Assembly: GCF_008831285.2 (NCBI RefSeq)
Contig: NC_045142.1
Span: 17,363,354-17,427,353 of the forward strand
Reading direction: 5' to 3'
Length of the DNA: 64,000 nt
Origin: Nymphaea colorata
Lineage: Eukaryota > Streptophyta > Magnoliopsida > Nymphaeales > Nymphaeaceae
Under the pieces are notes generated by a model. It saw only the letters and a list, made by a program, of their open reading frames with translations, made no database searches and had not been told where the DNA came from. Positions 35,201 to 46,655 of the stretch are shown piece by piece; within the stretch, counting starts at the first letter, position 1, and each line of letters starts with the position of its first letter. A program made the position numbers and the translations under genes.

Positions 35201-35813
35201 CAACCTTTTGCCCATATAGCTACATAGTAATGTGTGTGCATATCTCACTGAGGTGCATCCAATGCACATTGTTTTTTATGGCTACAAATAAAGGAGCCCT
35301 TATGGATGTTAATGGGTCAGACCGAACCAGGGATACTGGATCTGAATTAATCAAAATTGATATAATTTGATTCCGACCTAAAGTTTAGCTCCTGATGTAT
35401 TTTTCAAAAGCAATTCTGGATTTGAGTAGCAAGCTTAGCCTGTGATCAGATAAATCTGACCCAAAAGTAGGACATGTCAATTTGGACCTTGCCCATATAT
35501 TACTCGAATATCAAAATATGAACTCCATTAAAATGAATCAAAATTAAATGTCGTCCACAGATTTTTTTTTTTTTTTTTTATTGTTAACCAAATCAAATTT
35601 AAGGAAGTTTGAGAAAAGGGATCTCAGTTCTGAACCCCATGATATACTAAAGAGTAACATAATTTGGATCCACTAATTCATGGAACCGTGTTTGGTTCTT
35701 CGCTAGAAGAGTTGAATAGCAAACAAAAATGCCATTATAAATTATATCTGTTTAGCGCTTCTTATAAACAAGGATTAATATTTGTTTAACGGCGGTGAAA
35801 ATGAACACTCGGG
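35201..35813. other. Intergenic, no recognised feature
   Basis: AT-rich with a T run at 35562-35579. Open frames are short and unsupported. Confidence 0.35.
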
Positions 35814-35973
35814 CTATTCCAGCTGATGGCGATACTGGCACTAATTTAGCGCCAGAAAAAGAAGGTAAGTGACACTTCTATAACGCCAAAAAATATCAAC
35901 TGCAGCCATATACAATAGCGCCAGAGTTAAACCCTAAAATAGTGCCAGAGCTGACGGCAAATGTTGTAGTGTA
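35814..35973. mobile_element. CACTA-like transposon end with subterminal repeats
   Basis: Read on the minus strand the sequence begins CACTACAACATTTGCCGTC at 35973. Several copies of a TGGCGCTA/TGGCACTA-type motif follow over about 150 bases. A CACTA terminus plus dense short subterminal repeats is the hallmark of CACTA (En/Spm) elements. No second CACTA end was found to the left, so this looks like a solitary end of a deleted element. Confidence 0.55.
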
Positions 35974-36469
35974 TTCAACATAATCAGCTGGTTTTAATTA
36001 AACTAGTGTCATCAAAATCGGACTGAATCTGCCTAAATTGGCCCCACTGATTTTGTGGCCGATTCATGATCCCCAAGTGTCAAGAATTAAATAATTCCCC
36101 ATTTTAGTTAATTTCTTGGAAATGACTTGTTAATATTTTTGGTTGATTCACTTGATCCTGTAAATTGGCAAATTTGGTTCACACACTGATTTTAACAAGA
36201 CTGTTCTGAACAAATAATGTCTGCATCTAAATGGAAATCAAGGACGTAAGTACTTTTGACTAACCTCATTTTTATAATGTGTGCGATCTATTTGAGTAAG
36301 TGAACATTTATTTATCGCGTTTTTTTACATTAATTAATGAAGCCACCAAGTTTTATGATCATGACTCAATGCCAAACGCAATCAGACCCGCCTAAGTTTC
36401 ATGGAAGAACAGGTTGGTAGATATCAATGCCATCCACAGCAAAGATCAAACCCAGAATCTCAATAATGA
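35974..36469. other. Intergenic, no recognised feature
   Basis: No gene or repeat with definable ends was seen. Confidence 0.3.
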
Positions 36470-36755
36470 GAATAGATGTACAGAAAACGTCACCACCAAC
36501 CAAAGTCCGGGTGAATGTGAGGGGACCCTGCTTCCCAGATGAGACGCCGAACTCCTTTCTTCCCTTTGCTCCTCCTAGGTGTTGGAGTCGCAGCAACAGC
36601 ATGGCACCTTTGACAAGCTTCTCTTATGTGCAGCACGATCACCAACAGCATCTACCAAGCGACAGACTTCAACAACAGCAGGAAAAGAGGAAGAAGAAGA
36701 AGAAACAAAAGAAGATAGGTTAGATTCACAGGTTTGCTTATGGGAGGCACGATGT
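36470..36755. repeat. Composite fragment: older repeat plus piece of a copia LTR
   Basis: 36470-36560 ('gtcaccaccaaccaaagt', 'gatgagac') matches 47545-47610. 36600-36735 ('gcacctttgacaagcttctc', 'catctaccaagcgacagact') matches the outer part of the copia LTR at 45445-45570. The two homologies end to end suggest an LTR fragment lying in the same older repeat. Confidence 0.6.
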
Positions 36756-36759
36756 AATC

Positions 36760-37469
36760 ACCTCAAATTTTTTCAAAATATACACTCTTTTACCAAAACA
36801 CAAAATCAAATTTTTTTGGATCTAAATTAGATCCAAAACTACAATTCAGATTCAAATCAAGCATTTCAAACCCAACATTCGAAATTAAGTTCGAAACGAC
36901 AAAATTTGAGCGTCGCGCGTGCACAGACATTTCCTTTGTTTAATGAACTCATTTTTCATGCCAAAAAGTGTTTTTAAACCCAAGTCGCACGCTCGAACGT
37001 GTCGACAATTGGCTGAACCAAAATCGGATTTGGAGTGAGTTCGGAGCCACACAAAATGGAGTTGGTCACCCATTTTAACAAAAACATTTTCTTTTACACA
37101 CTTTAAAAAGTTTTTACGCTTCCTATACAAATAACATTTTTTTGTTTTATTTTATCAAATTTTATTTGATTTTAATACAAAAAAAAAAAAGAGATTTGTG
37201 CACGTCGCACAACTAGCATGCGCGCGCACGACAGCGCGACCGCATGACGCATTGTCACGCACCAGCGATCACGCGATCACACAACCGCACATGCTAGCAT
37301 CGCCACGCGTGACCGCGCATGCCATGCACGCCCTCAAGCACAAAAATACGCTCGCATGCATGGCTAAACCTCATTTTTAAAAAAAAATCTACCGTTAGAA
37401 GCCTATTTTGAGTGTTTTAAGTGGGCATTACCCCTGCCTAAACCTCAATAATGGATTTACAAGCTTAAT
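36760..37469. other. Intergenic, including a CG-rich 'cgcgca' patch
   Basis: 37198-37350 is unusually rich in CG-containing words (cgcgcacgac, cgcgaccgc, cgatcacgcgatca), and a smaller patch lies at 36905-37010. I do not recognise a gene. It may be part of a low-copy repeat whose ends are not visible. Confidence 0.35.
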
Positions 37470-37985
37470 GGTCATATAAGATAGCTCTAAAGCTTCTATT
37501 TTAGAGTCAAGAAGCTATGCTTGAGTGCACCGGAAGCATGAGAAGGTGAAGTAATATTTAATTTCATGATTGAACCATACTTTTTTTTTTTTTTAATATA
37601 GTCTTGTTTTGCTTCTCTCATTTTTCTCGCTTCTTTATCTTTCTATGTTCATATGAGATAGTTCTCAATCTCTATTTTAGAATCAAAAAGCTATGCTCGA
37701 GTGCACCCAGAGCATGAGAGGAGATGCTATTTTATTTTTTGATTGCATCATGTTCTATCTTTTCTTGAATGTAGTCTTATTGTGGTGTTTTTTCTTTTCT
37801 CTTTTCTTCATCTCTTCATGGTCATATGAGATAGCTCTCAATCTCTATTTTAGAGTCAAGAGACTATGCTAGAGTGCACCGGAAGCAAGGAAAAATAAGA
37901 TGACATTTATTTTATGGTTGAACCATATTCTCTCTCTTTCCTAGAATATTGCTTGGTTTCAAGATATTATCCATGCATAGTTGTT
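37470..37985. repeat. ~175-bp tandem repeat, three copies
   Basis: 'ggtcatat(a/g)agatag(c/t)tct' begins at 37470, 37647 and 37820. Each copy continues with 'tctattttaga' and 'agtgcacc', then a pyrimidine-rich end. Copies are clearly diverged, so the array is old. Unit length (about 173-177) is in the satellite/nucleosome range, but with three copies it is only a minor array. Confidence 0.85.
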
Positions 37986-39176
37986 TGATTTTCTAATGCA
38001 TAGTAAGAATGAGTGTTTGGGGTTGAGATTTCTTCATTTTTATGTTGATTTTTTATTTTCCATTGCATATGTACATGTTAATATGCATTTGTATGTCATT
38101 TTGCGTTAGTTTCCTTTTAATCAGTCTATTAGAAATCCTAATGAGCATCTTATTGTATGGTTTGTTCCTCTTCCATATCCAACGGTGGAAAAAGTATATT
38201 TCATTGTAACCAACGAAATGATTATGTTTATGTTCATATATAAAAATATTTGAAATCATGTTTCCCAAAATATGTTGAAAAAACTCTTTCTAATATGACT
38301 TTGGAGACTTAGCTTGGACTCTTAAATGAGTTCAAGCTCCCCTCCGACCTATATCAAACTTGAAGTCGGTTATTTTTCATTTCTTGATTTTTAATCTCAT
38401 GAAGATGTGTATGTATATACATGTTATATACATATATGTGCATATGATGATTTTCTTTCATCTCTCTCTCTCTCTACGTTTTCATACTTTACAAATTTTC
38501 ATATATATATGAATACATATGTATATGTGTTTTATTTTCTATCTCTTGAATTTTTTATTTCTCTTTTCAAGTAAATATATTCAATTACAAATTTTCTTAT
38601 AAATACACATATAAGTATGTATATGTATTTTTCTTATCCTCTAAAAATCTCTTTTCCTATTCAAATCAATATCATTTTTTACAAATTTTCATATATGTAC
38701 ATATGTGATGGTATATACACGTATATGTACATCATTTTCTATATATCTCTCTCTCTTTTTGTGAGAGTATTTCAACTTTTTCATTCTTTTTAACATTTTT
38801 CTGTCATGATCTTTTACTTACGAACTTCATCAAAACTAAAAATCAAGTAATGACCCAATATTGGATTCATGGTTGATGGTCTACAACCCCAATTTATTTT
38901 CAAAAAATTTTCCTTCTTATATATGATAATTATGAAAACAAAAATTTTAGATGTATGTTATAGTAGAAATGTTTATAGATGAATGTTGTGGTAGGAATGA
39001 ATTACTTTCTTTGAATCATATAGTACCAATGCATTCATTCATTCTCACTCACTTAATTTCACTTATTATCACAAGCACCTCTCTAAAGAACTTAAGTAAG
39101 ATGAGACGGAACTCTAAATAGGTAGTAACTGAATTAGAGCAAAATCTCAAACCTACTTAAAGTCTTAAGAGAACAC
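37986..39176. other. AT-rich intergenic DNA with imperfect ~120-bp repeats
   Basis: From 38400 to about 38800, segments of the form 'tacaaattttcatatata' followed by 'catatgtatatgt' and a TCTCT run recur three or four times with poor conservation. No gene was recognised. Confidence 0.4.
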
Positions 39177-39179
39177 TAA

Positions 39180-41768
39180 GAAGTCGTTTGATTGTTGTCC
39201 ATTGGGACAGGACAGACAGGACGTCCTGTCCAATACACTACTGTTCTGTCCTCTTGGACAATTGTGTTTCTTGTCCAGCGTTTGATGATTTTAAGAACAG
39301 AATACTATGTTCTTTTTGTCCAGCGTTTGTTTCGCATGTCTGTTCTGTTAGCTCTGTCTGTCCTGTCCGACGTTTGTTCGCATAATAAACAAATCTAATT
39401 ACAATAATAAAAGATAAATTAGAAATTTGTCTGCAATACCGAATACCTTGTTGGTAGTCACGAGCACCAGAATGGGTGAAAAAGATTATAATATGTCCAA
39501 CTAAACATTTCTGGACACGATGATACATAACAATGGCTCCTGGTGATCTTTAAAATGAAGTTTCATTCACATAGGGAAGAAGAGAGCAGTACAAGACAAC
39601 CAAGTTTTTTTTTTTACCATCTTTTCCACATGAAGAAGAAAGAAGTCCAGGACAATAACAATAAGTTCTTATACTTTCTTTTCACTTTTTCCTTTTCACT
39701 TCTTTTCTTTCAAAACTCATGTGAACATTGGATACCCATCTAAGGAAAATTCTTGCTGCACCCTAGCCATTCATGCAAGGAGCCAATAATCTTCATTTCC
39801 CCAACTTTTTTTTTTTCTAAAAACAAGGACCTAACTTCACTTTAACCCCAGAACTAGTGCTGGCCTTGCTACAAATTATAAAAAGACAGGACATATTTAT
39901 AGGGTAGAACATCCAAAACGGCAGCAGAACAATGAGTCATCATCATCTAAGATTCCATAGTACACGATGCGGATCATCATCAACATCATCATGCTGCAGC
40001 AACTGTTTCAACTTTCCCGGAGGGCTAGAGATATCATCTAACACTTCTTCTTTTTCTCATCGATGTTCATCTGCTGCTGCCTGCACTCTAGACTACAGTA
40101 TGCAGTATCACCCCTGACCAAAACAAGAAGGAGCACCGAAACAGAGCTAGAGTTAGCTGATGATTTTTTTTTTATCAACATATATTGGTGACTGGCGAGA
40201 GGAAGGAATCTACGCAGTCTAAAGAAATCATTTCTAATAATGATGAGAACATGCTTCTTCCTTCTAAGTTACACATTCTAATCCTCTTTCTATATATATA
40301 TATATATATATAAGAGAAGAGATCATCTGCAGAAATAAGTTCAGTAGAAAAGAAAAGGAGAAGATAGAGAACTAGTCCCTGACAAAGATCTGTAGCAGGT
40401 GAGTTTCATTCTCTTTGTCAAGGGAGGACGTGAATTATATGCTCTTAGTCTTTTCACTGTTCTCAGTAGATGCCTATTCATATATGCTGTAGGATATATG
40501 GTAAACACACAAGACACCTTTCTTCCTGAACATAAAGGAGAGCTAGACATAGAGCACAAGGAGAGTTCCCTGAAGTCTAAGGGCATGCATGCTCAGCCTA
40601 AAAGAAGAACTGTGTTGTTCTAGCTGCGAGGAAAAATAAAAATTTGCCTTTTCATTTGCATTTGGAACTGTGAAAAACGGTAGGGAATAAATCAATCAGA
40701 TTTGGGTTCTTATACATGAGGTTCAGATGACCTAATATAGCATGAAGGACGCCACAAATTGGAATCACATGATTTTGAGCAATGCCATCTGGAATCATGT
40801 TAAAGGGTACAATAGTGTATTGAAGCCCTGAATCTCTAGAATTCGCAACTTTCAACATATAATTGGCCTCAAACATCAGCCCAAGAACATCAATATCTCA
40901 ACTCCTTCCAGAACCATCTAGGTTTACCAGAAACATAGAACAAATGCTTGTTTCAGCACAAGCACTTGAAAGTTGAATGTGAGAAACCTCACAACAACTG
41001 AGGGCCTTGAAGTCACCTAAGCTTATCGGTGAGAAATCTGCGCGAAAGAGTGAAGTCCCTTCCTCAGGCGGAAAAGAGGAGGTGCGGCGACGGTTCCTCA
41101 GGTGGAGCAGATGACTCTGCGACGTCGACTAGAGGAGAACGATTGCTAAGGCATAGCAGATGAGTCTACGACATCGAGAAGAGGAGGTGTGACAACGATG
41201 CTTAGGGGCCGCTGCGAATGCTCTCCTCTTTCAGAAGATCGAAAATTCGTCTGATTAGGGCACAAAAATTCGTTAGAGAGGGGAAGGGCGGTGGGCAGGT
41301 AGGGGAAGCAAAGATTAAGAAAAACAAAAAAAAGGAAGCGCTTTCTATTCGACAAAAGGCAGCATCGGGGCCGAGAAGGGCTAGGGCAGCTTGACGGTGA
41401 AGACTAGGGTAGAGACGGAGGAGAAAGGCAGCACGGGGCCGAGAAGGAGGAGAAGGAGAGAAACACGACGGGAACAGGCACAGAGATGGAGGAGAAAGGG
41501 GGGCAGAGATGGAGGAGGAGAGAAAGGCAATGGGTCGACCGGTTGAGGGCTGGAGGTCGGGGCTCGTGGTTGTCGGGGCAAGAGAGGGGGCGGGAGAGGA
41601 AGTGTCCTGTCTCGTCTGTTCTGGGGAAAAGCTCGGAACGAAAGGGACGGAAAAACTATTTATACTTGTGTCTAGCTGTTCATCGTGTCCAGCCTGTCCT
41701 GTGGACAGCGTTTGACGAAAAATTTGAGTAGACAGGACACACGTGTCCTGTGGCCATCAAACGACCTC
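39180..41768. mobile_element. PIF/Harbinger-like non-autonomous transposon, 2.6 kb
   Basis: The left end is GAAGTCGTTTGATTG. The right end, reversed, is GAGGTCGTTTGATGG. Both are followed by TGTCC/GGACA-rich subterminal words. TAA flanks both sides (39177-39179 and 41769-41771). A 3-bp TWA duplication and a 'GTTTGATTG' terminus fit the PIF/Harbinger superfamily. Internal sequence includes diverged direct repeats at 41060-41200 and open frames at 40399-40623 (+) and 40652-40876 (-), which I cannot assign. No transposase catalytic motif was found, so the element depends on another source of enzyme or is dead. Confidence 0.7.
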
Positions 41769-41771
41769 TAA

Positions 41772-42134
41772 AGTGACTTTAAAATGATTTCCCAAGCTTT
41801 TCGAATAATCTTTACAAAGATTTTTCAATTCTAGCTTTCTCTAAAATATCACATTTTGAAGTTATTCTTCAAAAATCTTTTCAAAAGTTTGAAACATCAA
41901 ACTTTCAACATTTTTCTCAAACACAACGTCACATTTAGAATAAGAGGGATGTTCAGCGAAAATGAAGTGCATCAATAATAAACACAGTCCTTAGATTAAT
42001 TATTCTTGGTAAAAGCACCGGGAACGATCGACCTTCGTACAGGCGGGCGAGTCCCTTTCTCTCTAATTTTCAAAACAGACTCATTTTTCTAGAGCACTTT
42101 AAAACCAAAGAACCAAAATTTTGGGATGCGAACA
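41772..42134. other. Intergenic between the PIF-like element and the copia remnant
   Basis: No recognised gene. The first bases would have been contiguous with 39176 before the PIF-like insertion. Confidence 0.35.
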
Positions 42135-42399
42135 CGCTGCTAAGTTTAATCGAAGATAAACCTTCATATGAACATAAGCTGGGCTTTATAGCCCACCTCC
42201 CATGATTTCCTGAATCCCTGCAAATGGTTATGGTGGGGTGAATTTTTGGCAAGCTTGTACATGGTAACTTATTAAACTTTAATTTTGTTTAATGAAATTT
42301 TTTCATTGGGAAATTAGTTTCTTTACAATTTAATCTCGTAACTGCAAGAGCTCTTGCAGTTACGAGGTGAAGGATAGGGATCAGGGCCACTATCCAATG
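42135..42399 (-). repeat. Degenerate 3' LTR of the copia element
   Basis: It matches 45590-45853 in the same orientation over most of its length ('aacataagctgggctttata', 'acatggtaacttattaaact'). On the minus strand it follows a polypurine-like GGCCAAGTAGGAGA, placed where copia elements start their 3' LTR. The outer part corresponding to 45425-45585 is missing or too diverged to see. It contains a 32-bp perfect palindrome (42335-42366). Confidence 0.7.
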
Positions 42400-44692
42400 T
42401 CTCCTACTTGGCCATGATACCGTCAGTTTGCTTCGACTATGCGTGGGTTTTCTTGATCTTTAGTTATGAGGTTTTTCATAACCGGTTTGTCCATTGTAAC
42501 TTGAATTTCGTTCATGGTTTATAGCGAGCTTTTCCATCGTAATCTTTCATATATATCTTAGCATCATATGGGTTACGTGCTTAGTAAACAAGTTTTCATA
42601 TATTCCCTTAGTTAGGGATCTACTACCATGTCATTGGTTGGCATGTATTTAACTGATATTTTAATTTTCTCAATCATTTCATAGACATAATGGTATTTCA
42701 CCATTATATATTTACTCTTTGAGCTAACAACTCCATTTTTCATAAGTGATATCACTATTTGATTATCACAGTATAGTTGAACTGGTTCACGATCAAGATA
42801 TAATTTCAAGTCTTTCAAGAACAGATTTATCCAAACAACAAAGGCACAACATCATATATTGCATACTCTACTTCTTGTGTATGCTGAGCAACACATTTCT
42901 ATTTCTTATAAGACCGGGCTATTGCACTACCTCCAAAAAAAAAGACGTATCCAGATATGGACTTACTATCGTCTTTACAACTAGTAAAATCTGCATCGGT
43001 ATAGCCAATTAGAGTTATCACATCGGCTTGATAGGATAATTTCAGTCATTTAGTTCCTTTAATATACTGAAAAATACTTTTAACTGCTTGCCAGTGAAAC
43101 CAACCAAGATTACTTTGATAACGACTCACAAGACCAATAAGAAAACTTATGTCTGGTCTCGTGCAAAGCATTAAATACATTAGACTGCCAACAACATGTG
43201 CATATGGAATATTTAATTTCTGTTGTCCTTTACCAGGACAATCACTTTTGCTTAAATTAGCTCCTTTAGCTATGGGATTTCCAATAGATTTGCAATCATC
43301 CATTTGAAATTTCTTTAAAATATAATTAATATATTGTTCTTGGCTCAAACTCAAAATTCTCGAGTGATCTTTATTCCCAATATACAAGAAGCTTCATCCA
43401 TGTCCTTCATTTTGAATTCTCATTCAACCAAGTTTTTTTTATATACTATATCATTATCATTTCCGATCAATAAAATGTCCTCGACATATAATGATAGGAC
43501 ACAAAAGAAACTTCAACTTTTCCATATATATACAAACTGATCTAGTTCATTTTCTATGTATTCAAGTTTTGTAATTGTCTTACAAAAGGCAAAATGCCAC
43601 TCTCTTGGTGATTGCTTCAAACCATAAAGTGATTTATTCAACTTATACTCTTTGTCTTCACTTTCTTTAATGATGTATCTCTGTGGTTGAGTTATATATA
43701 TAGCTTCTTTTAACTCACCATTCAAGAAAGCAGTTTTCACATCTATTTGATAAATATTCAAGTCATAGAAGACTGTAATAGCCAAAATTATTCAGATTGA
43801 TGTAAATTTTACTACCGGCGAATAGGTTTCTAAGTAACCAATTTATTTCTTTTGAGAAAAACCTTTTGCGACCAGTCTAGTTTTGTATTTTTTGATTGAT
43901 CCGTCAACTTTATACTTTTTCTTTATCACCCATTTACACTCAATGAGTCTTTTATCCTTAGGAAGATCTACTAGTTCCCAAACTTTATTCTTTACTATGT
44001 ATTTGATTTCTTCATTCATAGCGTTTACGTAATCTGACGATTCATGCGAGTTTATCGCTTCATCATACGTCAGATTGTTAGACATTTTGTCAATGTCTGC
44101 TAAATAGCATAGCTCATCTGCAAGATATACACAGTAATCGCTCAAATATGAAAAAGGATCTCTAAGTCTTTTATGTCATAACAACGTCTAAGATAATGAG
44201 GTATTCATATTAGTTGGCTCATTACCAAACTGTTTTTCAGTCGGTTTATTACTAGATTGTTCTTCAAACGAATCATGTTCAACTAGTTCTTTACCAATCT
44301 GTTCTCCCGTCGATTTATTACCAGACTAATCTTCTGAATAAATCATATCATCCAATAGATCGTTATAAATCTCTCATTGGATCATTGTCTTTGTTATTGA
44401 GTTCTTATAAGAACTCTGCATCCATATTTTCTACAAGTTTGATAGTTGAGTGATATAATCTGTAGCCTTTGGATCCTTTTAGATATTCAATAAACACACA
44501 TTTTACTGATCTGTTATATAGTTTGTCCATTTTTTTATCTAAACTTTTCAAATATGCTACAGATCCTCGTCTCCCGAGCTGTCTTAGATCTAGTTTACAT
44601 CAGTTCATCTCTTATAAGGAGTGGTTGAAACTGCTTTACACATCACTCGATTTGTTGTATACATAGTTGTTAACACAATTTCACCACTGTGT
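42400..44692 (-). pseudogene. Ty1/copia polyprotein remnant: late integrase, RT, RNase H
   Basis: Reading the minus strand downward from 44692, the integrase tail is recognisable (TTPYKR, then a stop, and 'FIEYLKGSKGYRLYHST'). The reverse transcriptase follows (WVIKKKYKVDGSIKKYKTRL, QIDVKTAFLNGELKEAIY, LYGLKQSPREWH), with the catalytic box reading YVED (43477-43488) in place of the usual YVDD. Then come the RNase H-like part (YTDADF, YAICCAFVVWINLF, LYCDNQ) and a degraded end. Several in-frame stops and frame changes make it non-functional. The gag, protease and early integrase that should precede it are absent. Confidence 0.85.
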
Positions 44693-45410
44693 TGGGTCTT
44701 GGGTCGTTGCCGGAGAAGAAACACAAGCGTTTTAGGGTCTTTCGAAAGCGAACAAGGTGGAATCTCCAGCTATGCAAGAAACGGCGAGTTTCCCTCCAAC
44801 CGTTCTCAGAGGACACGACCAGCTTATGGTTTCTATAAAAAAACAACGGTGGTTTGTCAAGGTCTAACAGAAAGGAATACGACGAAGGGTTTCAGACAGG
44901 GTGTTCTGGAAAATCCATGCTCTCACGTGTTTGCTTGGACAAGGGCCGTAGTGATTCTCCAGTTGCGTCAGAAGGTCCGGTTAATAGAAAAAAAAAACAA
45001 AGTTCTTAGAGGCTCAAACCGCAAGAGACTCCTTAGAAGTAACATTCTCTCTGTCTTGCGCATGTAACCTATCTTATTTCTTGTTGTTCTTATTGTTTTT
45101 CTTTCAGAATCCGCTATCAGAATTCATGACAGACTTCAAGCTTTGGTTTAAAGCTCAACACTAGTCTCTGTCTCCTTAAATCTCAAGGATATAGTGCTGT
45201 ATCTTCTAGAATCAGCACGTAATCAAAATACGTTTGAGCCTAAGAAAAATTATTTCTATTCGAACTGGCATGCTTCATAAATTCTGTTTATTATTATCAA
45301 GCATGCTCGCATGATCTTTAAAACAGCATCATAAATTGACGCGTGCGCAGGTAGTATAATCTTCACGAGCACCACAAAGGTCGGATTTCACTTACTGGAA
45401 TTCGGCTAGT
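44693..45410. other. Unassigned segment between copia integrase remnant and 5' LTR
   Basis: In a full copia element this position should hold over 2 kb of gag, protease and early integrase. Only about 720 bases are present and none reads as those domains. It begins abruptly with tgttgggtcttgg at 44692. A plus-strand open frame (44621-45067) has no recognised domain. Internal deletion, or replacement by another repeat, is the simplest reading. Confidence 0.5.
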
Positions 45411-45424
45411 GGCTTTGATATCAA
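45411..45424 (-). promoter_or_regulatory. Copia primer-binding-like site
   Basis: The minus strand reads TTGATATCAAAGCC directly after the 5' LTR end. This is close to TTGGTATCAGAGCC, which plant copia elements use to pair with initiator methionine tRNA. Two substitutions suggest decay. Confidence 0.6.
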
Positions 45425-45853
45425 TGTAGAAGTCGTGACAATGGAGCGACACCTTTGACAAGCTTCTCTTCTGCACGGCACGATCACTGGCAGCATCTAC
45501 CAAGCGACAGACTTCAAGGAAAAGAGGAAGAAGAAGAAGAAACAAAAGAAGATAGGTTAGATTCATGGTTTTGCTTTTAGGAAGTGCCGCTAGTTTTAAT
45601 CGAATATTAACCTTCAGATGAACATAAGCTAGGCTTTTATAGTCCACATCCCAGGATTTCTCGAATCCTAGCAAAGGGTATGGCAAGAAGAATTTTTGGC
45701 AAGCACGTACATGGTAACTTATTAAACTTTAATTTTGTTTAATGAAATATTTTCATTTGGAAATCAATTTCTTTACAATTTAATCTCATAACTGTAAGAG
45801 GGCCCCCTTGTAGTTACGAGATGAAGGATATGGCTCAGGCCCTCTATCCAACA
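45425..45853 (-). repeat. 5' LTR of the copia element
   Basis: On the minus strand it runs from TGTTGGATAG (45853) to CTTCTACA (45425), giving TG...CA ends, and is followed at once by the primer-binding-like site. Length 429. It shares 45590-45853 with the 3' LTR and its outer part with 36600-36735. It carries the imperfect hairpin (45785-45820) that corresponds to the perfect palindrome in the 3' copy. Confidence 0.75.
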
Positions 45854-46510
45854 TTGAGGTCTAGAGTTATGTCAGAACCTGGATGAACATATGGCTATTC
45901 CATTCTACTCGGGAATAGCACCTGCCACCAGTGGCAGAGCCAAGGTAGGGCCTGCTTGGGCCTCGGCCGTACCTCAAAAAAAAAATTAAAAAAAATTATA
46001 TGTAAATTTTGAAAAATTTCACTTGCTCTATACAAAATTTTTGACAAATGATATTTTGGGCCCTAGTCAAAATTTAGAAACTTTAATTCGATCTCCCTCA
46101 TGAAAAATTTTTGATTCTGTCCCTACCTGCCATCTTAATTTTACAGTCCAAAAAATAATGTCCATGAGAATTAAAAATGGCTAAGCTCTCACTTGCTTGC
46201 CAGCCCGACCAACTGCGCTAGCACCAACCAAAGTCACAAATCATTTCTATGTAATGGAAGGGTGGGCTTGAGAACAGTTAAAGGAAATCAAGAGTTCAAT
46301 AACCATGGGCGTCTCCTGGCATTAGCTAATTAAGAGCAGCCTGCCCAAGTCAATTAAAAAAAAAGGATCTCATCTTATCGCGCTGGATCTACAACTGAGT
46401 TTTCTTGATTGGCATTCATTATAAATATCAAATTTTGTGTTCAGAACACATTTTGAGAGTTTCGCAAATTATCACAGTTTCATATTTTTTCCTTTTCATT
46501 GTCATATTGC
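45854..46510. repeat. Older repeat, copy 1, interrupted by a MITE
   Basis: It matches 47630-48025 in order: 'gagttatgtcagaacctgga', 'atagcacctgcca', 'cttaattttacag', 'agcctgcccaagtcaatt' and 'tcttatcgcgctggatctac'. The copia LTR abuts its left side and the MITE at 45929-46125 splits it. On the minus strand it contains TAGCGCAGTTGG, an A-box-like word, so a SINE origin is possible. Confidence 0.75.
45929..46125. mobile_element. hAT-like MITE with confirmed empty site
   Basis: The left end is CAGTGGCAGAGCCAAGG and the right end GATTCTGTCCCTA, an imperfect inverted pair. It is flanked by CCTGCCAC (45921-45928) and CCTGCCAT (46126-46133), an 8-bp target duplication with one mismatch. The related repeat at about 47680-47700 reads through with a single CCTGCCAC and no insert. 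It is 197 bases long, non-coding, and similar to the elements at 31263 and 46924. Confidence 0.8.
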
Positions 46511-46559
46511 TGGTGGGGGCCACTGCCTACACGACCTCTGAAAATTTATATTATGATGG

Positions 46560-46655
46560 AGTTGAGCCCAGATCCAACCACATGCAGTGTCCATACCAAA
46601 CCCTGGTTTGTGCCCCATATGTACCCGACCTACTGAGCTAAAGAGACTGGTCAGT
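46560..46655 (-). mobile_element. Possible SINE head
   Basis: On the minus strand 'tctttagctcagtaggtcgg' contains a good A box (TAGCTCAGTAGG) at a tRNA-like distance before 'cagggtttggtatgg', a B-box-like word. A tail could not be defined. It could equally be a decayed tRNA-related fragment. Confidence 0.4.

Noticed and set aside
44621-45067. 148-residue plus-strand open frame
   Set aside because: No recognised domain. It starts inside copia integrase on the opposite strand and crosses the breakpoint.
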